Part shown: in pieces, positions 10,646 through 20,420 of the stretch
Numbering within the stretch: position 1 is the first letter of the stretch
Layout: each line of letters starts with the position of its first letter
Source: Podospora comata
Taxonomy: Eukaryota; Ascomycota; Sordariomycetes; Sordariales; Podosporaceae
Direction: 5' to 3'
Length of the DNA stretch: 64,000 nucleotides
Assembly (NCBI GenBank): GCA_017354895.1
Contig: CP071499.1
Coordinates: forward strand, 1,984,001 to 2,048,000
The notes under the pieces: generated by a model
What the model saw: only the letters and a program-made list of their open reading frames with translations
Database searches by the model: none
What the model was told of the DNA's origin: nothing
Made by a program: the position numbers and the translations under genes

Positions 10646-11299
10646 CTGGGTGGATGGTGAGGCTTCGATGGCTTTTTGGGGAGCTTGTCGTTGTTGGTGG
10701 TGGTTTTCTTTGGCTGCGTTGGAAGAAGCACCGCCCCATATCGATGCCAGGCCGCTTAGTTGACCCATCACTTCTGCTGCTTTGGAGTAGTGCGTTTCTG
10801 CCCCGTGGGCGACGACGCCGGGGGAGATGCCGAGATAAGGGGTGTCGAAGGCGAGGACGGCCTGGATGTAGGGGAACATGAGGGAATTGAGGGGGGCTTT
10901 CATGTTGCCTTGGTCGGGGGAGTTGCCGTTGTTGGGGATGGAGCCGTTGATTGCTTGTTCGGAGGCGATGGAGATGGCTGTTTCGGCGGCGACGATGCCG
11001 CCCATGGAGTGGCCGATCAGGATGACGCGGACGCCGGGCTCGACGGTGGGGGAGGGGGTGCCGAGGGAGACTTCGAGGTCGATTACCTTGTTGAGGAGCC
11101 AGTCGCGGAAGCGGTTGACACAATCGGTTAGGTCGCCGCGGGTTTCGTAGGTGGGGTAGATGAGGAATTCAAGGTTGAGTTTGGGGAGGAGGGGGCGGAG
11201 GAGGGAGAGGAGGTGGGTTGGGAAGGCTTGGTTGGGGCCGAAGGTGTGGTCGTTACCCTTGAAGCCGTGAATGAAACAGAGGAGGAGTGTCTTCTTCAT
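9976..11299 (-). CDS. Alpha/beta hydrolase (DUF676/lipase-like) with polyGln tract, 2 exons
   Basis: A putative serine esterase of the DUF676-like alpha/beta-hydrolase group; substrate unknown. Exon 1 is 11299-10153 and exon 2 is 10097-9976, giving 422 residues. The short intron has a GTGAGC donor and GACAG acceptor, and splicing replaces a poor reading tail with MSMFEPKENPGYDKLS and DMIASWVDQEW, typical of the family's C-terminus. An HG oxyanion motif (LCFIHGFKGND) is near residue 10, and the nucleophile elbow GHSMGG is at about 97-102. A run of 22 Gln separates the hydrolase core from a Gly/Ala-rich hydrophobic stretch (about 255-285) that may anchor or contact a membrane. The exact fold boundary is uncertain because the polyGln insertion sits inside the region where the cap or late core would be expected. 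Confidence 0.85.
10577..10642 (-). repeat. 22-codon CAA/CAG (polyGln) tract
   Basis: The tract is read as Gln on the minus strand inside the alpha/beta hydrolase. CAA predominates with a few CAG interruptions, and all 22 triplets keep frame. Expansion or contraction would change protein length without a frameshift. Confidence 0.92.
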
Positions 11300-12526
11300 T
11301 TTGGGGATGGGTAGGCGGTGGCATTGGTGGTCGGTTGGGCGGGTGCGACTGCAATACAGGAAACTGCTTGAGCTGTGATATAGAAATATAATCGGGAATC
11401 TAGAACTGCATCACAAGGCTGGCGTTCCGGGAGCTCAGTGTGGGGGCGGGGCCTGTGACGCATGGCAGATTGGCACTTCAGGTTGATGCAACTCCACATG
11501 CCGTTGGAGATCTCCCAGAGACTTGTGAATGCCCAGAACGCTGGGGCTTGCATTGCTCTTGGTAGGCCATATCATGGAAAACTGATACGTAGACTGGTAC
11601 CCATCATAGAGCTACTGAAAGACAGTCAATAGCTGCCGGAGCATAGTCAATGTCCCTAGCAGGCAGTTGATAGGACTTCAGGAATAATCGGGATGTCTTG
11701 CAAGAGAGTTAATTGACGGCATCTATCGTCTTTTAAGGTCTTAAATATTCCATGTCGCGGCCTGCATGTTTGTCCCTAGTGTGAGCACATGCCGAGACTT
11801 GAGCGATTCTAAGCCTGGCTCTGGTTCTTCGTGATACGAATCTTGTAGGAAATGGCGAGGGACACTTCATGACGACATACCCAGTGTTTGATGGACATCG
11901 TATTGGAGATGGGTACTTGGAAGTAGGGTGGCGTCCAAGGCTAGGCAGTCCGGAGGTGACAGCTTACAGTGCCACAGCTGTTCGTGTCCTAGTTGACAGT
12001 TCATAAATGAGAGATTACAGGACGTGGCAGCAGACACTGCAAGATTATCTTCAGATTATCTTCATAATTCTATTCTATCTTTTCCATCGTCAAAGAGATC
12101 AGTCAATCGCTGAAGCAGCACCATAAGAAACTATTGATTAGGTAAGCTTACACCCGTTGCCTGTGGGCCGCGTCCGTGCGCAGAAACGCGCCAAGAGAGA
12201 CGGGCCCTGGCCCTGAGTGAGTTGCTTCTTGTCGCAGTGATCAAAAGCGCGGAAACGTCTCTGAGCATCATCCAACTTCAGTTCCTTACAGCGCAGTCGA
12301 GGTGACCAGCCTGGCATCGACCACGACATACTTCGTACCATGCCTTGAACTCGGTTCGGTCGCTGCATCTTCTTTCACTTTTTCTTCTCCTGCTCGGTCT
12401 TATTAACTGCTTCATTAAGGTTCGGTTTCTTCTACTTTTGATTTACTACCACATGTGCCGCCGTTCGGTTTGCTTTTCAACTACCACTTGCCAGAAATAC
12501 CTAATTGCCATCTTTCAATAGTCACC
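11300..12526. other. Divergent promoter region, 1.2 kb
   Basis: It separates the hydrolase (-) from PAP1 (+). A short direct repeat (AGATTATCTTC twice, about 12041-12063) is visible. Minus-strand open frames at 11553-11296 and 12368-12138 have no motif or bias. No gene called. Confidence 0.5.
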
Positions 12527-14565
12527 ATGACTGAACGCGTCTACGGCGTCACGCCGCCCATCTCGACGGCTCTCCCCACCGAGGCAGAGAAGCGAATGCA
12601 CCAGGCGCTCCATGAGGAGCTGCGTGCCCAGGGCACTTTCGAGAGTCGCGCCGAAACAGAAGCGAGGAAGAAGGTTATTGCTCAGCTTGAGAAAATCACA
12701 ACTGCGTTTGTCAAGAAGGCTACGGCCGAGACCCAAAACTCGTTCATGGTGCGCGAAGCGATCGGGAGGGTGTTTACTTATGGCAGTTACCGTCTTGGTG
12801 TCTATGGTCCGGGTTCCGATATCGATACCCTGGTAGTGGCCCCCAAGCATGTCACGACCGAGCAGTACTTCCGTCTCTTTCCTCCCCTCCTCGTCGAGAT
12901 GGCTCCCCCCGGCGCCATCACTGATCTCACTCCAGTCCCCGACGCCTTTGTGCCCATCATCAAGTTTGAGTTTTCCGGTATCAGCATCGATCTGATCTTT
13001 TGCTCCATCAAAGGTCTCACCCAGATCCCCGAGGACAAGAGTTGGAACCTGACCGACAACACTCTGCTGCGCGGACTGAGTGAAAATGAGGTGCGTTCGC
13101 TCAACGGAACAAGAGTCACAGATGAGATCCTCAACCTCGTCCCCGAACCTGCTACCTTTAAACTAGCTCTCCGGGCCATCAAGCTGTGGGCGCAGCGCAA
13201 AGCCATCTATGCGAATATTATGGGTTTTCCCGGAGGTGTTGCCTGGGCCATGCTGGTTGCCAGAGTGTGCCAGCTGTATCCCAAAGCAACAAGTGCGGTT
13301 GTGGTGAACAAGTTCTTTCATATCATGTTGAAGTGGCCCTGGCCGCTGCCTGTCTTGCTCAAGGATATCGAGTACAACATTTCCGTTACACGGGCCCCTG
13401 TTTGGAATCCCAAGGTACGTCAAACACCTCATAAGCTTGGACAGCAATTGACTCACCATCTGTACAGCTATACTCCAGCGACAGAAACCACAGGATGCCC
13501 ATCATCACCCCAGCATACCCAGCCATGTGCGCAACCCACAACATCAACAGGTCCTCCAAGGTGGTGATCATGCAAGAGTTGGAGAAAGGAGTCCAGGTAA
13601 CTGAGGAAATCATGACAGGCAGAGCACCGTGGAAGGCGCTATTCACCAAACACACCTTCTTCACGTCTGACTTTCGGTATTACCTTACAGTCATTTCGTC
13701 TAGCAGGACCAAGGATGCCCAGAACGTGTGGTCAGGTTTCATTGAGTCGAGGGTGCGTGTTCTTGTGAACAAGATTGAGAATCATGCCGCCATAGTACTG
13801 GCGCGCCCATTCAACAAGGGGTACGACCGTCAGCACCGTTGCCAAAATTATGAGCAGCTTGGAGATGTGGTCAACAGCGGAAGCTTGGCATACCTGTACA
13901 AGCCCACGCCCGAGGAGGAGGAGAAGGCCAAGGGTGAAGCCAAGACAGAAGTCAAGGCAGAGTTGATCAATGCGAATCTGAAGCCAGAGAGTGTGTTGCA
14001 AGATGGCCCAGTCGTTAAGCCCGAGCCTGGTACCGAGACTGCAGCACCCCCGCCCGTTACCACAGCAGATGGAGCTGCCATCAAGCCAGAACCGGGCGCA
14101 GAGTCAGCCATGCCACCCCCGGCGCCACCACCAGTCGCCGATGTGGTCAAGAAGGAAGAAGTCACAAAAAATGGAGATGGAGTCGAACAGAAAGACGGCA
14201 ACGACGGCGAAGTCAAGCTTGCCGATATCCCGGAGAAGAAACAGGAACTGGAAGTGTTTACCACTAACTACTACATTGGGCTACAGCTGGGCAAGACGCC
14301 CGCGTCACTCGATCTTTCTCGCGAGGTCCAGGAGTGGATGAGCATGTGTCGCAGCAGCGACCTCTACAAGGAAGGCGTCAACTTTCTCGCCGTCACCCAC
14401 ATCAAGAACACGATGCTTCCCGACGACGTATTCGAACCTGGCGAGGTGAGGCCGCGTCCCCCGAAGAAGAAGCTCAAGAGACAAGCGCCGGATGATTCTT
14501 CGGCGCAGCAACCGACAAAGAAATCCAAGCCAGTCGGGCCAGCTCTGACCCCGGCCGTGAGCTAG
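12527..14565 (+). CDS. PAP1: Poly(A) polymerase Pap1, 2 exons
   Basis: Nuclear poly(A) polymerase adds the poly(A) tail as part of the cleavage and polyadenylation factor. Exons 12527-13414 and 13468-14565 give 661 residues. The start is the ATG in CACCATGACTG; an in-frame upstream extension lacks the family pattern. The nucleotidyltransferase signature is clear: GSYRLGVYGPGSDIDTL at about residues 87-104 with two catalytic Asp, and the third Asp in GISIDLIF at about 153-160. The central domain has KLWAQRKAIYANIMGFPGG and the HRMPIITPAYP stretch just after the intron. The C-terminal RNA-binding domain carries an acidic, Pro/Lys-rich insertion (about 450-560) absent from compact homologues, and the tail is basic (PPKKKLKRQ, PTKKSKP), a likely nuclear localisation signal. 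Confidence 0.96.
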
Positions 14566-14700
14566 CGGTCTCGTGTGAGCGTACCATGAGACAGAAAGTT
14601 TTGGAGTGTAAAAAAGCAACACATTGTTGAGAGTTATGGGATTTGGCACCTTTGAGAAGATAATCGCGAGAAAAATTTACAACAGCGGCTGGGTTTTGGG

Positions 14701-14727
14701 GCGGCGGCGGCGGCGGCGGCGACGGCG
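14701..14727. repeat. GCG-rich microsatellite
   Basis: About seven GCG units followed by a GAC interruption and another GCG. It lies 135 bp past the PAP1 stop codon, in the probable 3' UTR. Confidence 0.85.
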
Positions 14728-15457
14728 TTGGTCATTGGGTATGGGGTAGTGTAAAGTATTTAGATCTTTCTAGACTAATAGAGTTAGGGTTTTGGGGCAC
14801 AAGTGCCTCCCAAATTTCTTCGGGCTGCTCTGGGTCAATGGGGTGATGGAATGTAGTTTATGCTATGTCGATGTATATAATCAAATGCTAATCGAAGTTT
14901 GCAACTTTCAATGCGAGGTGTGATTCTCAGACGCCATGATGACTAGCAGGATAGTGATGCTTTTCTGATTCTGGTAACGAGTGATATCAAGCAAACAATC
15001 AGCAACACCCAAAGATCTCTTCGGCACTGTAGGGGACTTTCGGGGGCCATGGTCACCAGCGGAGAGGGAGGTGGGATAGGGACTTTTGGACGGGGAGGGC
15101 GAAACTCGAGTTTGGCGGCGTGGGGGGTTGAGTCTGGTAAGGTGCATGCCATGATTGTTGAGAAGATCAGTAGAATACTAACGGTGGTGTGGAGGAGGTT
15201 GACCACCTATCTTTGCTTCTCGCACTGCTCGAGATTTAGCAGGGCTGGTTAGAGATACACATGAGCTGATCAAGAACGAGGTAAGACTGGCTCGCATGAG
15301 CAAGAACCATCGCTGGCATTGCTGTCAGTGTCAACGGGTTCATCACAGCCAAAACTGACCTACAGACATCGTTACTCCTTCCTTGGAGCAACCAATGGTT
15401 TGTGTAGTAGGTCAAACACGCCCCTTCCAACAGTTCCAGTTAACCTATCCATATTGG

Positions 15458-15548
15458 CCCCTCGTGGTCCAGTGGTAAGGCTGCTGGAGCTGCTCCCAAT
15501 TGAAGGATTGGGTCCAGCAGCATTCTCGATTCGATTCCTATCCGGAGT
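15458..15548 (+). ncRNA. tRNA-like locus with pol III A/B-box matches and long hairpin (possible SINE or tRNA relic)
   Basis: TGGTCCAGTGG at 15465-15475 fits the A-box consensus and GATTCGATTCC at 15528-15538 fits the B-box, with spacing in the tRNA range. Between them is a strong hairpin: 15480-15488 pairs perfectly with 15513-15521 (9 bp), and 15495-15500 pairs with 15507-15512 (6 bp), with a 6-nt bulge on the 5' side and a 6-nt loop. The acceptor, D and T stems do not pair properly, so it is not a standard tRNA. It may be a tRNA-derived SINE, a tRNA pseudogene or an unrelated structured RNA. I know of no second copy in this window, so repeat status is untested. Confidence 0.35.
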
Positions 15549-15872
15549 AAAAGCCCTATGGGGTTTTTCGTAGCCGGTCACCCCTCTCAACCTGAAAACG
15601 GGAGGGTTGGCTGGTGAGCTCCTTTGCCCTTTTCGACTTTCCTTTTCTTCTGTTTTTACTTGGCTGTGTAAGTAAGTTCACAATGGTGGGAGCCTTGGGA
15701 ATAGTTTCAATGAACCTGGTTGGTCGGTGAAGTCGCATTTAAAATGGTCTTTATTCTCGCGACTGCTATTTGATCAAGTCGTCAACACGACCACCATGTC
15801 ATAACCTAAACTTATCTCTCATAACAAAAGCCACCCAAACCACCGTTGTATCCTCACCTACACCACCACCGC

Positions 15873-18020
15873 TCACAAATAATACCCCAGCCCCAACCCC
15901 AACCTCTCACAATACTCCACCTCCCTAAACAGCCCATCCCTCGACACAGGCCAATCCAACCCCCTCAGCACCCCCCTTCTCCTCCCCTTACTCACAGCCT
16001 CCCACACCCCCGCCCTCTCCCTCTGCCCCAAACTACCCTTCCACCCTTCCCCCCTAGCCCTCAACCACCCCCTCTCCAAATTCGGATTTCCCTCCTTCAC
16101 AAACTGCGCAAAACTGTCCAAGACAAATTGCTCAAACGCCCTATCCCCTCCATCACCATCTCTCTCTCTCATCCCCTGCCTCCTCAACGTCCCAAACACG
16201 TAGTACAACTCCCCCGAGTGACATTTCAGGTAAGGTTTCCTTGTATCACCCAATGGTTTCCCTTCCGTCCGCGGCGGCTCGCACACGTCTAGCTTGGGCC
16301 AGCCGGGCATTTGATATGTCCGGTCGAATTCGTAATAATATAAAGAGGAGAAGAGGTTGTTTTGGACGGCGGCAAAGGCGGTGGCTTGGTCTACGCAGCG
16401 GAATATTGCGTTTGTGGCCAGGCGGGTGGTCAGGTTGAACAGGTCGAGTGTTGCGTTGCCTGTGTTTGGGTGGGCTAAGGGGGGCAGCTGGGAGGGGGAG
16501 AAGCCTTGGGAGAGGAGGTACTCAGTAGCATTGGTGGTGGTAGACGAGGGGAAACTGATAAACGGGGCGCCGTCGTCGTGGGTGATGCCCATTAATATAT
16601 TTAACGGGCGGCGGCGTTTGGGAGAAGGAAGAGAAAGCGACAGTTCTGATGTGGTGAGGTATGTCCCGTCTACCACTAAATATCTCGCTGACGTGAGGGA
16701 GGTCAGTGTCGATGCTGGGACGGCGCGGAGGCAGTCGACCTGAGAGGGGGCGTTGGTGCAGTTTGTTGCGTTGAGGATGGTGTTGGCTACCACCGAGACT
16801 TGCTTGGGGATGGTGTAGTATTTCGAGTAGGTTGTTCCGTAGTTTAGACCGCCGAGGTTGCTGAGGAGGATGGCGCCCGAGAATTTGTCGAGGGCTTTGG
16901 GGGAGGCGATCAGGGCTCTGACCGAGGCGGCGCCGGCGGATTGGCCAAAGATGGTGATGCGGTCTGGGTCGCCGCCGAGGGATTGGATGTTTTTCCGGAC
17001 CCAGTCCAGGGCTGTGACTTGGTCGGCGAGGCCGTAGTTGCCGTTGGTTTTGCCGTCGTTGAGGGCTAGGAAGCCGAGGGTGTGAAGGCGGTAGTTGATA
17101 GCTACGACGACGATGTCACCTCTGGAGGCCATGTTACCCCCGTCAAAGGTCGGGTCGTTGGCTGTACCGCCTGTGAAGGCACCACCGTGGATCCAAAAGG
17201 CGACAGGGCGGAGCTGCTTCTTGGAGGGAGCGGAGTTGGGATTGGGGAGGTGGGGTGTCCAGATGTTGAGGAATAAACAGTCTTCGGTACCGGTGTTGCC
17301 TCCCTGGGCACATTGGGAGCCATACTCCAAAGCAGAGGCAGCCTCTCCTGAGCCCTGGAACAGAGTCGGGTATGTGAATCTTTGCGGCTGCGGCGCATAG
17401 CGGACTCCGAGGAAGCGGAAAGAAAGACGGTCTCGAAAGCTATCTCGAGGTCAGCACATGTTGCCTCTCACCAAACGGAAAACGTACCCTGTTAAAGTCT
17501 GGTTGTTGACATCTACCGAGACCTGCCATTTCGAGCTCGTATCCTGGAATGTCTCATTCGAGAAGGGTGCTTTGTTGGTACAAAGACCAGCGAGTTCATC
17601 ACGGCTCTTAGCCGAGCTGATATCACTGTCAACGTCGATGGTTTTGCGGCCTGAGATCCAGAACCTAGACGATGAGCTCGCCCGCTTCTCATAGCGAAGA
17701 TAGTCAAACAACGGTTGAAGCAAGCCTTTCTCGCCCTTCTTCTTGCCCTCCGACCATGGTTGCTCTCCTAGTCCAGAGCAGATCTTTTCAAATTCATTGT
17801 TAGCCACACGAGACTCGGTCACGATCACAGTCGAGTCCGCAAAGCGGCTTTCAGGTCCTGCTTGGGTGTTAGTCAAAGATGAACACAAACGCTGGGAGAT
17901 AGGAAACCTACCCTGGAGATCATTGTTCGTCAAGATAGTCAACCCAGTATTCAACTTCTTGAGAGATTCACCCGCAGTCAACCCAGCCAGGGCAACAACT
18001 GCCCCCAAGAAACGCACCAT
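15873..18020 (-). CDS. Secreted type-B carboxylesterase/lipase, 3 exons
   Basis: An extracellular serine hydrolase of the cholinesterase/carboxylesterase family. Exons on the minus strand are 18020-17912, 17857-17488 and 17439-15873, giving 681 residues. It begins with a hydrophobic signal peptide (MVRFLGAVVALAGLTAG). Residues of about 37-160 form an extra module ahead of the esterase core. The core starts near FRDRLSFRFLGVRYAPQP and shows EDCLFLNIW, the oxyanion stretch WIHGGAF, the nucleophile elbow FGQSAGAAS (Ser about 324) and the catalytic His in CHSGELYYVFG (about 562). The triad acid region reads THDDGAPF, where Asp stands in place of the usual Glu. Sequons such as NATNCTN and NLT suggest glycosylation. 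The substrate cannot be told from sequence. Confidence 0.9.
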
Positions 18021-18500
18021 ACTGAAAGGGTCCCACCTGTGTAAAGAACAAAAATCTTGGCACAGGAAACGCAGATCTGGGGAATCTCTGTGTTTAATAT
18101 CGCCACTAGGCAAACACCTACTACGGTTCGGTGCATCAGTTAGACAGGGGACCTTTTGTCACAGTCACGGTCCCCCGCAGCCGGATCTCGCTACCCGAGA
18201 GCGTACGGTGTAGTAAGTCTCCGCGATTTGGTGTTTCCCTCCATCGGATCACAGGCTCACCGGGCCCAGTTTCCTTTATCCCCCCGGTGAAGAAGGTTCG
18301 CCTTAGTACACCACGAGAAATCTACTCCAGCCTCCCGGTTAGATGGCGGGTATAGCGTAACGTTGAACGGGTATAATTTAATAGGCTAAATAGAAGAGAA
18401 GGTACCCGCCCCGTCAACCAAAATGCAGGAACCGTCCAGTGGAGTTATGCAAATGCTTATTTTAAGGTTCGGTTGTGTATTTTGGAGAGTGTCCGGTCGG
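18021..18500. other. Intergenic between tandem minus-strand genes
   Basis: Promoter of the carboxylesterase and 3' flank of the HeLo gene. Nothing else recognisable. Confidence 0.55.
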
Positions 18501-20420
18501 CTAGACCTGGATCTCACCTAGCTTCTTGACTACCTTTTCGTGGAGGACCATTGACAGGCGAGCCGCCACTGCGTCGTTTGTTTCGTCGTCTTTTTCTGAT
18601 AGACCGAGTTGTTCACCCCCGGCGATACATTTCTGGGTAGCTCCTTCGTAAAGCTCCCCCATGCAAGCGCCCAACTCCGCGATTTGGTCGGTGGCGAGCA
18701 GGCTATCGCGGACCTTGAGGGCAAATGATGGCCTGCCGCGGGCGACGTTGAGGTTGATGCCGAGGACTTTGTCAACGGTTGCCCAGTGGGCAATCTCAAC
18801 CAAGAGGACGCCGAGACTGTAGATATCAAAACTCTTTTTGAAACGCTCACGTTCGTCCGGGTTTGTTGATTGTGCGTTGGGGTGCCTGTAAAGGTTGTAC
18901 TCAATGTCGTCACCTGGCCCGGGAATATCTGTCATTTCGTCCGCCCGGGCTGGCCTGGAGAAATCGAATCCTGACAGGTAAGGTTTGCCAAAGTCGACGT
19001 CTCCGCTGGTGGTTTTGAAGAAAATAATATTGTGGCTTCGAAGCCCCTTGTGCAGCCAGTTGACAGCATGGAGATAAAGCAGGCATTTACTGATGGCATG
19101 AGCCAGCTTGACCCGCTTTGTGACAGGTGGCTTTCGTGTTGTCTCGAGGAGCTCATGGAGCGACACCGGAGGTGAAGATTGGTCAAGGCCACTGTCTACT
19201 GGTCTTTCAAAGACCAACCCCAGGCGCATATTCAAGATGTCCTCATCTTCATCCTCTTGCCCGTTCGAGCTTCCTCTGTCAAAATAACCGAGGCAATGAG
19301 GTGTTCTAAAGTCCTCTGGCTTTGGTGTATGGTTCAGCAGGGCCGCTAGCTTGGCTACTCTTTCGACAATCACGGCTTTCGGGGGTGATGAATCCCCCGG
19401 TCTTTGCGGGTCATATTCTTTCCATTCAACCCAGACCTTTTTCTTGACACCGTCTTTGACAAGGACAGCCTCACATCTCGGCTGATCGGACTCATCGGCT
19501 GCTGGGTCAAGCTCGATCATGGAACGATCGAGAAGGAGACGTTTCTCGCCCGGTTTTCCGAGCTCTAGTTGGTTGGCCGTTGCCTCGTCCAATGGCCTTT
19601 TGTGAGCAGACTCGATCGATTCGTTAAAGGCTTTGAACTTGGCAAGCTGCGATATTAGTTCGAGCCCGTCGGCGTTTGCTTGTTTCTTCGCCACGGTGAG
19701 CTGTGCTGTAGGGAGAGCTGAGCTGGCTTCAAGCCTGATGTTGAGGGCCATGACAAGCCGAGACAAATCACTAATCTTGTGGTGCAGCTGCAGGACACCA
19801 CGGTTGGTGTCTTGTACTGTATGGTGAATCTCGACCTGCATGCGTTGGTCGAGGATTCCAGTCATGTTATCATTCAATGTTGAGAACCTGGAGAGGAGAA
19901 GCTCAAAAGCGGCCTTGTCAAAGGCAACCCATTGCAACCTCTGGGAAGCTTCATGTGACGATTCCTTCAGACTTCGCATGGCTTTCTTGATGAAGTCCCG
20001 CCGTCTCTTGGGCAGTGGAAAGTTGGCCTCGGCCGCATCTTTTTCAGGGTTCTCGAGGACCTGATCTTGGTCAGGAACAGCCCTCAGACATTTTCGTTTC
20101 TCTTGGTGTTCTTTGAACTCTTTGAACAAACACTCGACTTGGACCAGCAAGTCAAGCACTGTCTGGCGATGTAGAACGAAGGTGTTGGATTCGAGGACTT
20201 TATCCCTTCGTTTGGCGTCCAGGTCGAGCAAGCCAGATGCTTCACTCCAGGCAAATAGACGTTGCTGTTCCATGCGAAGCCTCAGATTGAGATACCTGGC
20301 ATCGTCCGGGAAGTTCAAGGCGGTTATGACCAGTTGGATCCCCTGAATACATCCGCTGTAGACCTGGAGGCCAATAGAAGCCACGCCAATGGCGAGCCCT
20401 GCTAATGATACGGGATCCAT
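18501..20420 (-). CDS. HeLo-domain protein with C-terminal pseudokinase-like domain
   Basis: A single-exon gene of 639 residues. The N-terminus (MDPVSLAGLAIGVASIGLQ, with a long helical region to about residue 230) matches the HeLo/prion-inhibition domain family, whose founding member HET-S is a fungal cell-death membrane toxin domain. Helices continue through a linker, and from about 320 to 630 there is a protein-kinase-like fold. The catalytic loop reads WLHKGLRSHNIIFF where active kinases have HRDLKxxN, and the metal-binding site reads SGFDFSRP where DFG is expected, so it is probably a pseudokinase. YSLGVLLVEIAHW fits kinase subdomain IX. Proteins of this architecture are common in filamentous ascomycetes and are linked to self/non-self recognition, but no partner NLR gene lies in this window. 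Role is inference. Confidence 0.85.
   Translation of the reverse strand: MDPVSLAGLAIGVASIGLQVYSGCIQGIQLVITALNFPDDARYLNLRLRMEQQRLFAWSEASGLLDLDAKRRDKVLESNTFVLHRQTVLDLLVQVECLFKEFKEHQEKRKCLRAVPDQDQVLENPEKDAAEANFPLPKRRRDFIKKAMRSLKESSHEASQRLQWVAFDKAAFELLLSRFSTLNDNMTGILDQRMQVEIHHTVQDTNRGVLQLHHKISDLSRLVMALNIRLEASSALPTAQLTVAKKQANADGLELISQLAKFKAFNESIESAHKRPLDEATANQLELGKPGEKRLLLDRSMIELDPAADESDQPRCEAVLVKDGVKKKVWVEWKEYDPQRPGDSSPPKAVIVERVAKLAALLNHTPKPEDFRTPHCLGYFDRGSSNGQEDEDEDILNMRLGLVFERPVDSGLDQSSPPVSLHELLETTRKPPVTKRVKLAHAISKCLLYLHAVNWLHKGLRSHNIIFFKTTSGDVDFGKPYLSGFDFSRPARADEMTDIPGPGDDIEYNLYRHPNAQSTNPDERERFKKSFDIYSLGVLLVEIAHWATVDKVLGINLNVARGRPSFALKVRDSLLATDQIAELGACMGELYEGATQKCIAGGEQLGLSEKDDETNDAVAARLSMVLHEKVVKKLGEIQV

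Larger units (their letters stand above)
14566..15872. other. Convergent spacer with GC microsatellite and tRNA-like locus
   Basis: About 1.3 kb between the stops of PAP1 (+) and the carboxylesterase (-). It contains a GCG-repeat run and the tRNA-like hairpin locus, listed separately. A minus-strand frame at 15206-14943 looks like a signal peptide followed by a Pro-rich stretch but has no ATG at its head, so I do not call it. Confidence 0.5.

Noticed and set aside
10188-11123. Long minus-strand frame rich in Arg/Pro/His
   Set aside because: It is an out-of-frame shadow of the alpha/beta hydrolase; the polyGln tract reads as a Thr/Ala-type run there.
11296-11553. 85-codon minus-strand frame just upstream of the hydrolase start
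   Set aside because: It is in the promoter/5' UTR, overlaps the hydrolase start by a few bases, and has no coding features.
14943-15206. Minus-strand frame with a signal-peptide-like start and Pro-rich stretch
   Set aside because: It opens on GTG, not ATG, and the first internal ATG removes the hydrophobic part. I could not build a convincing upstream exon.
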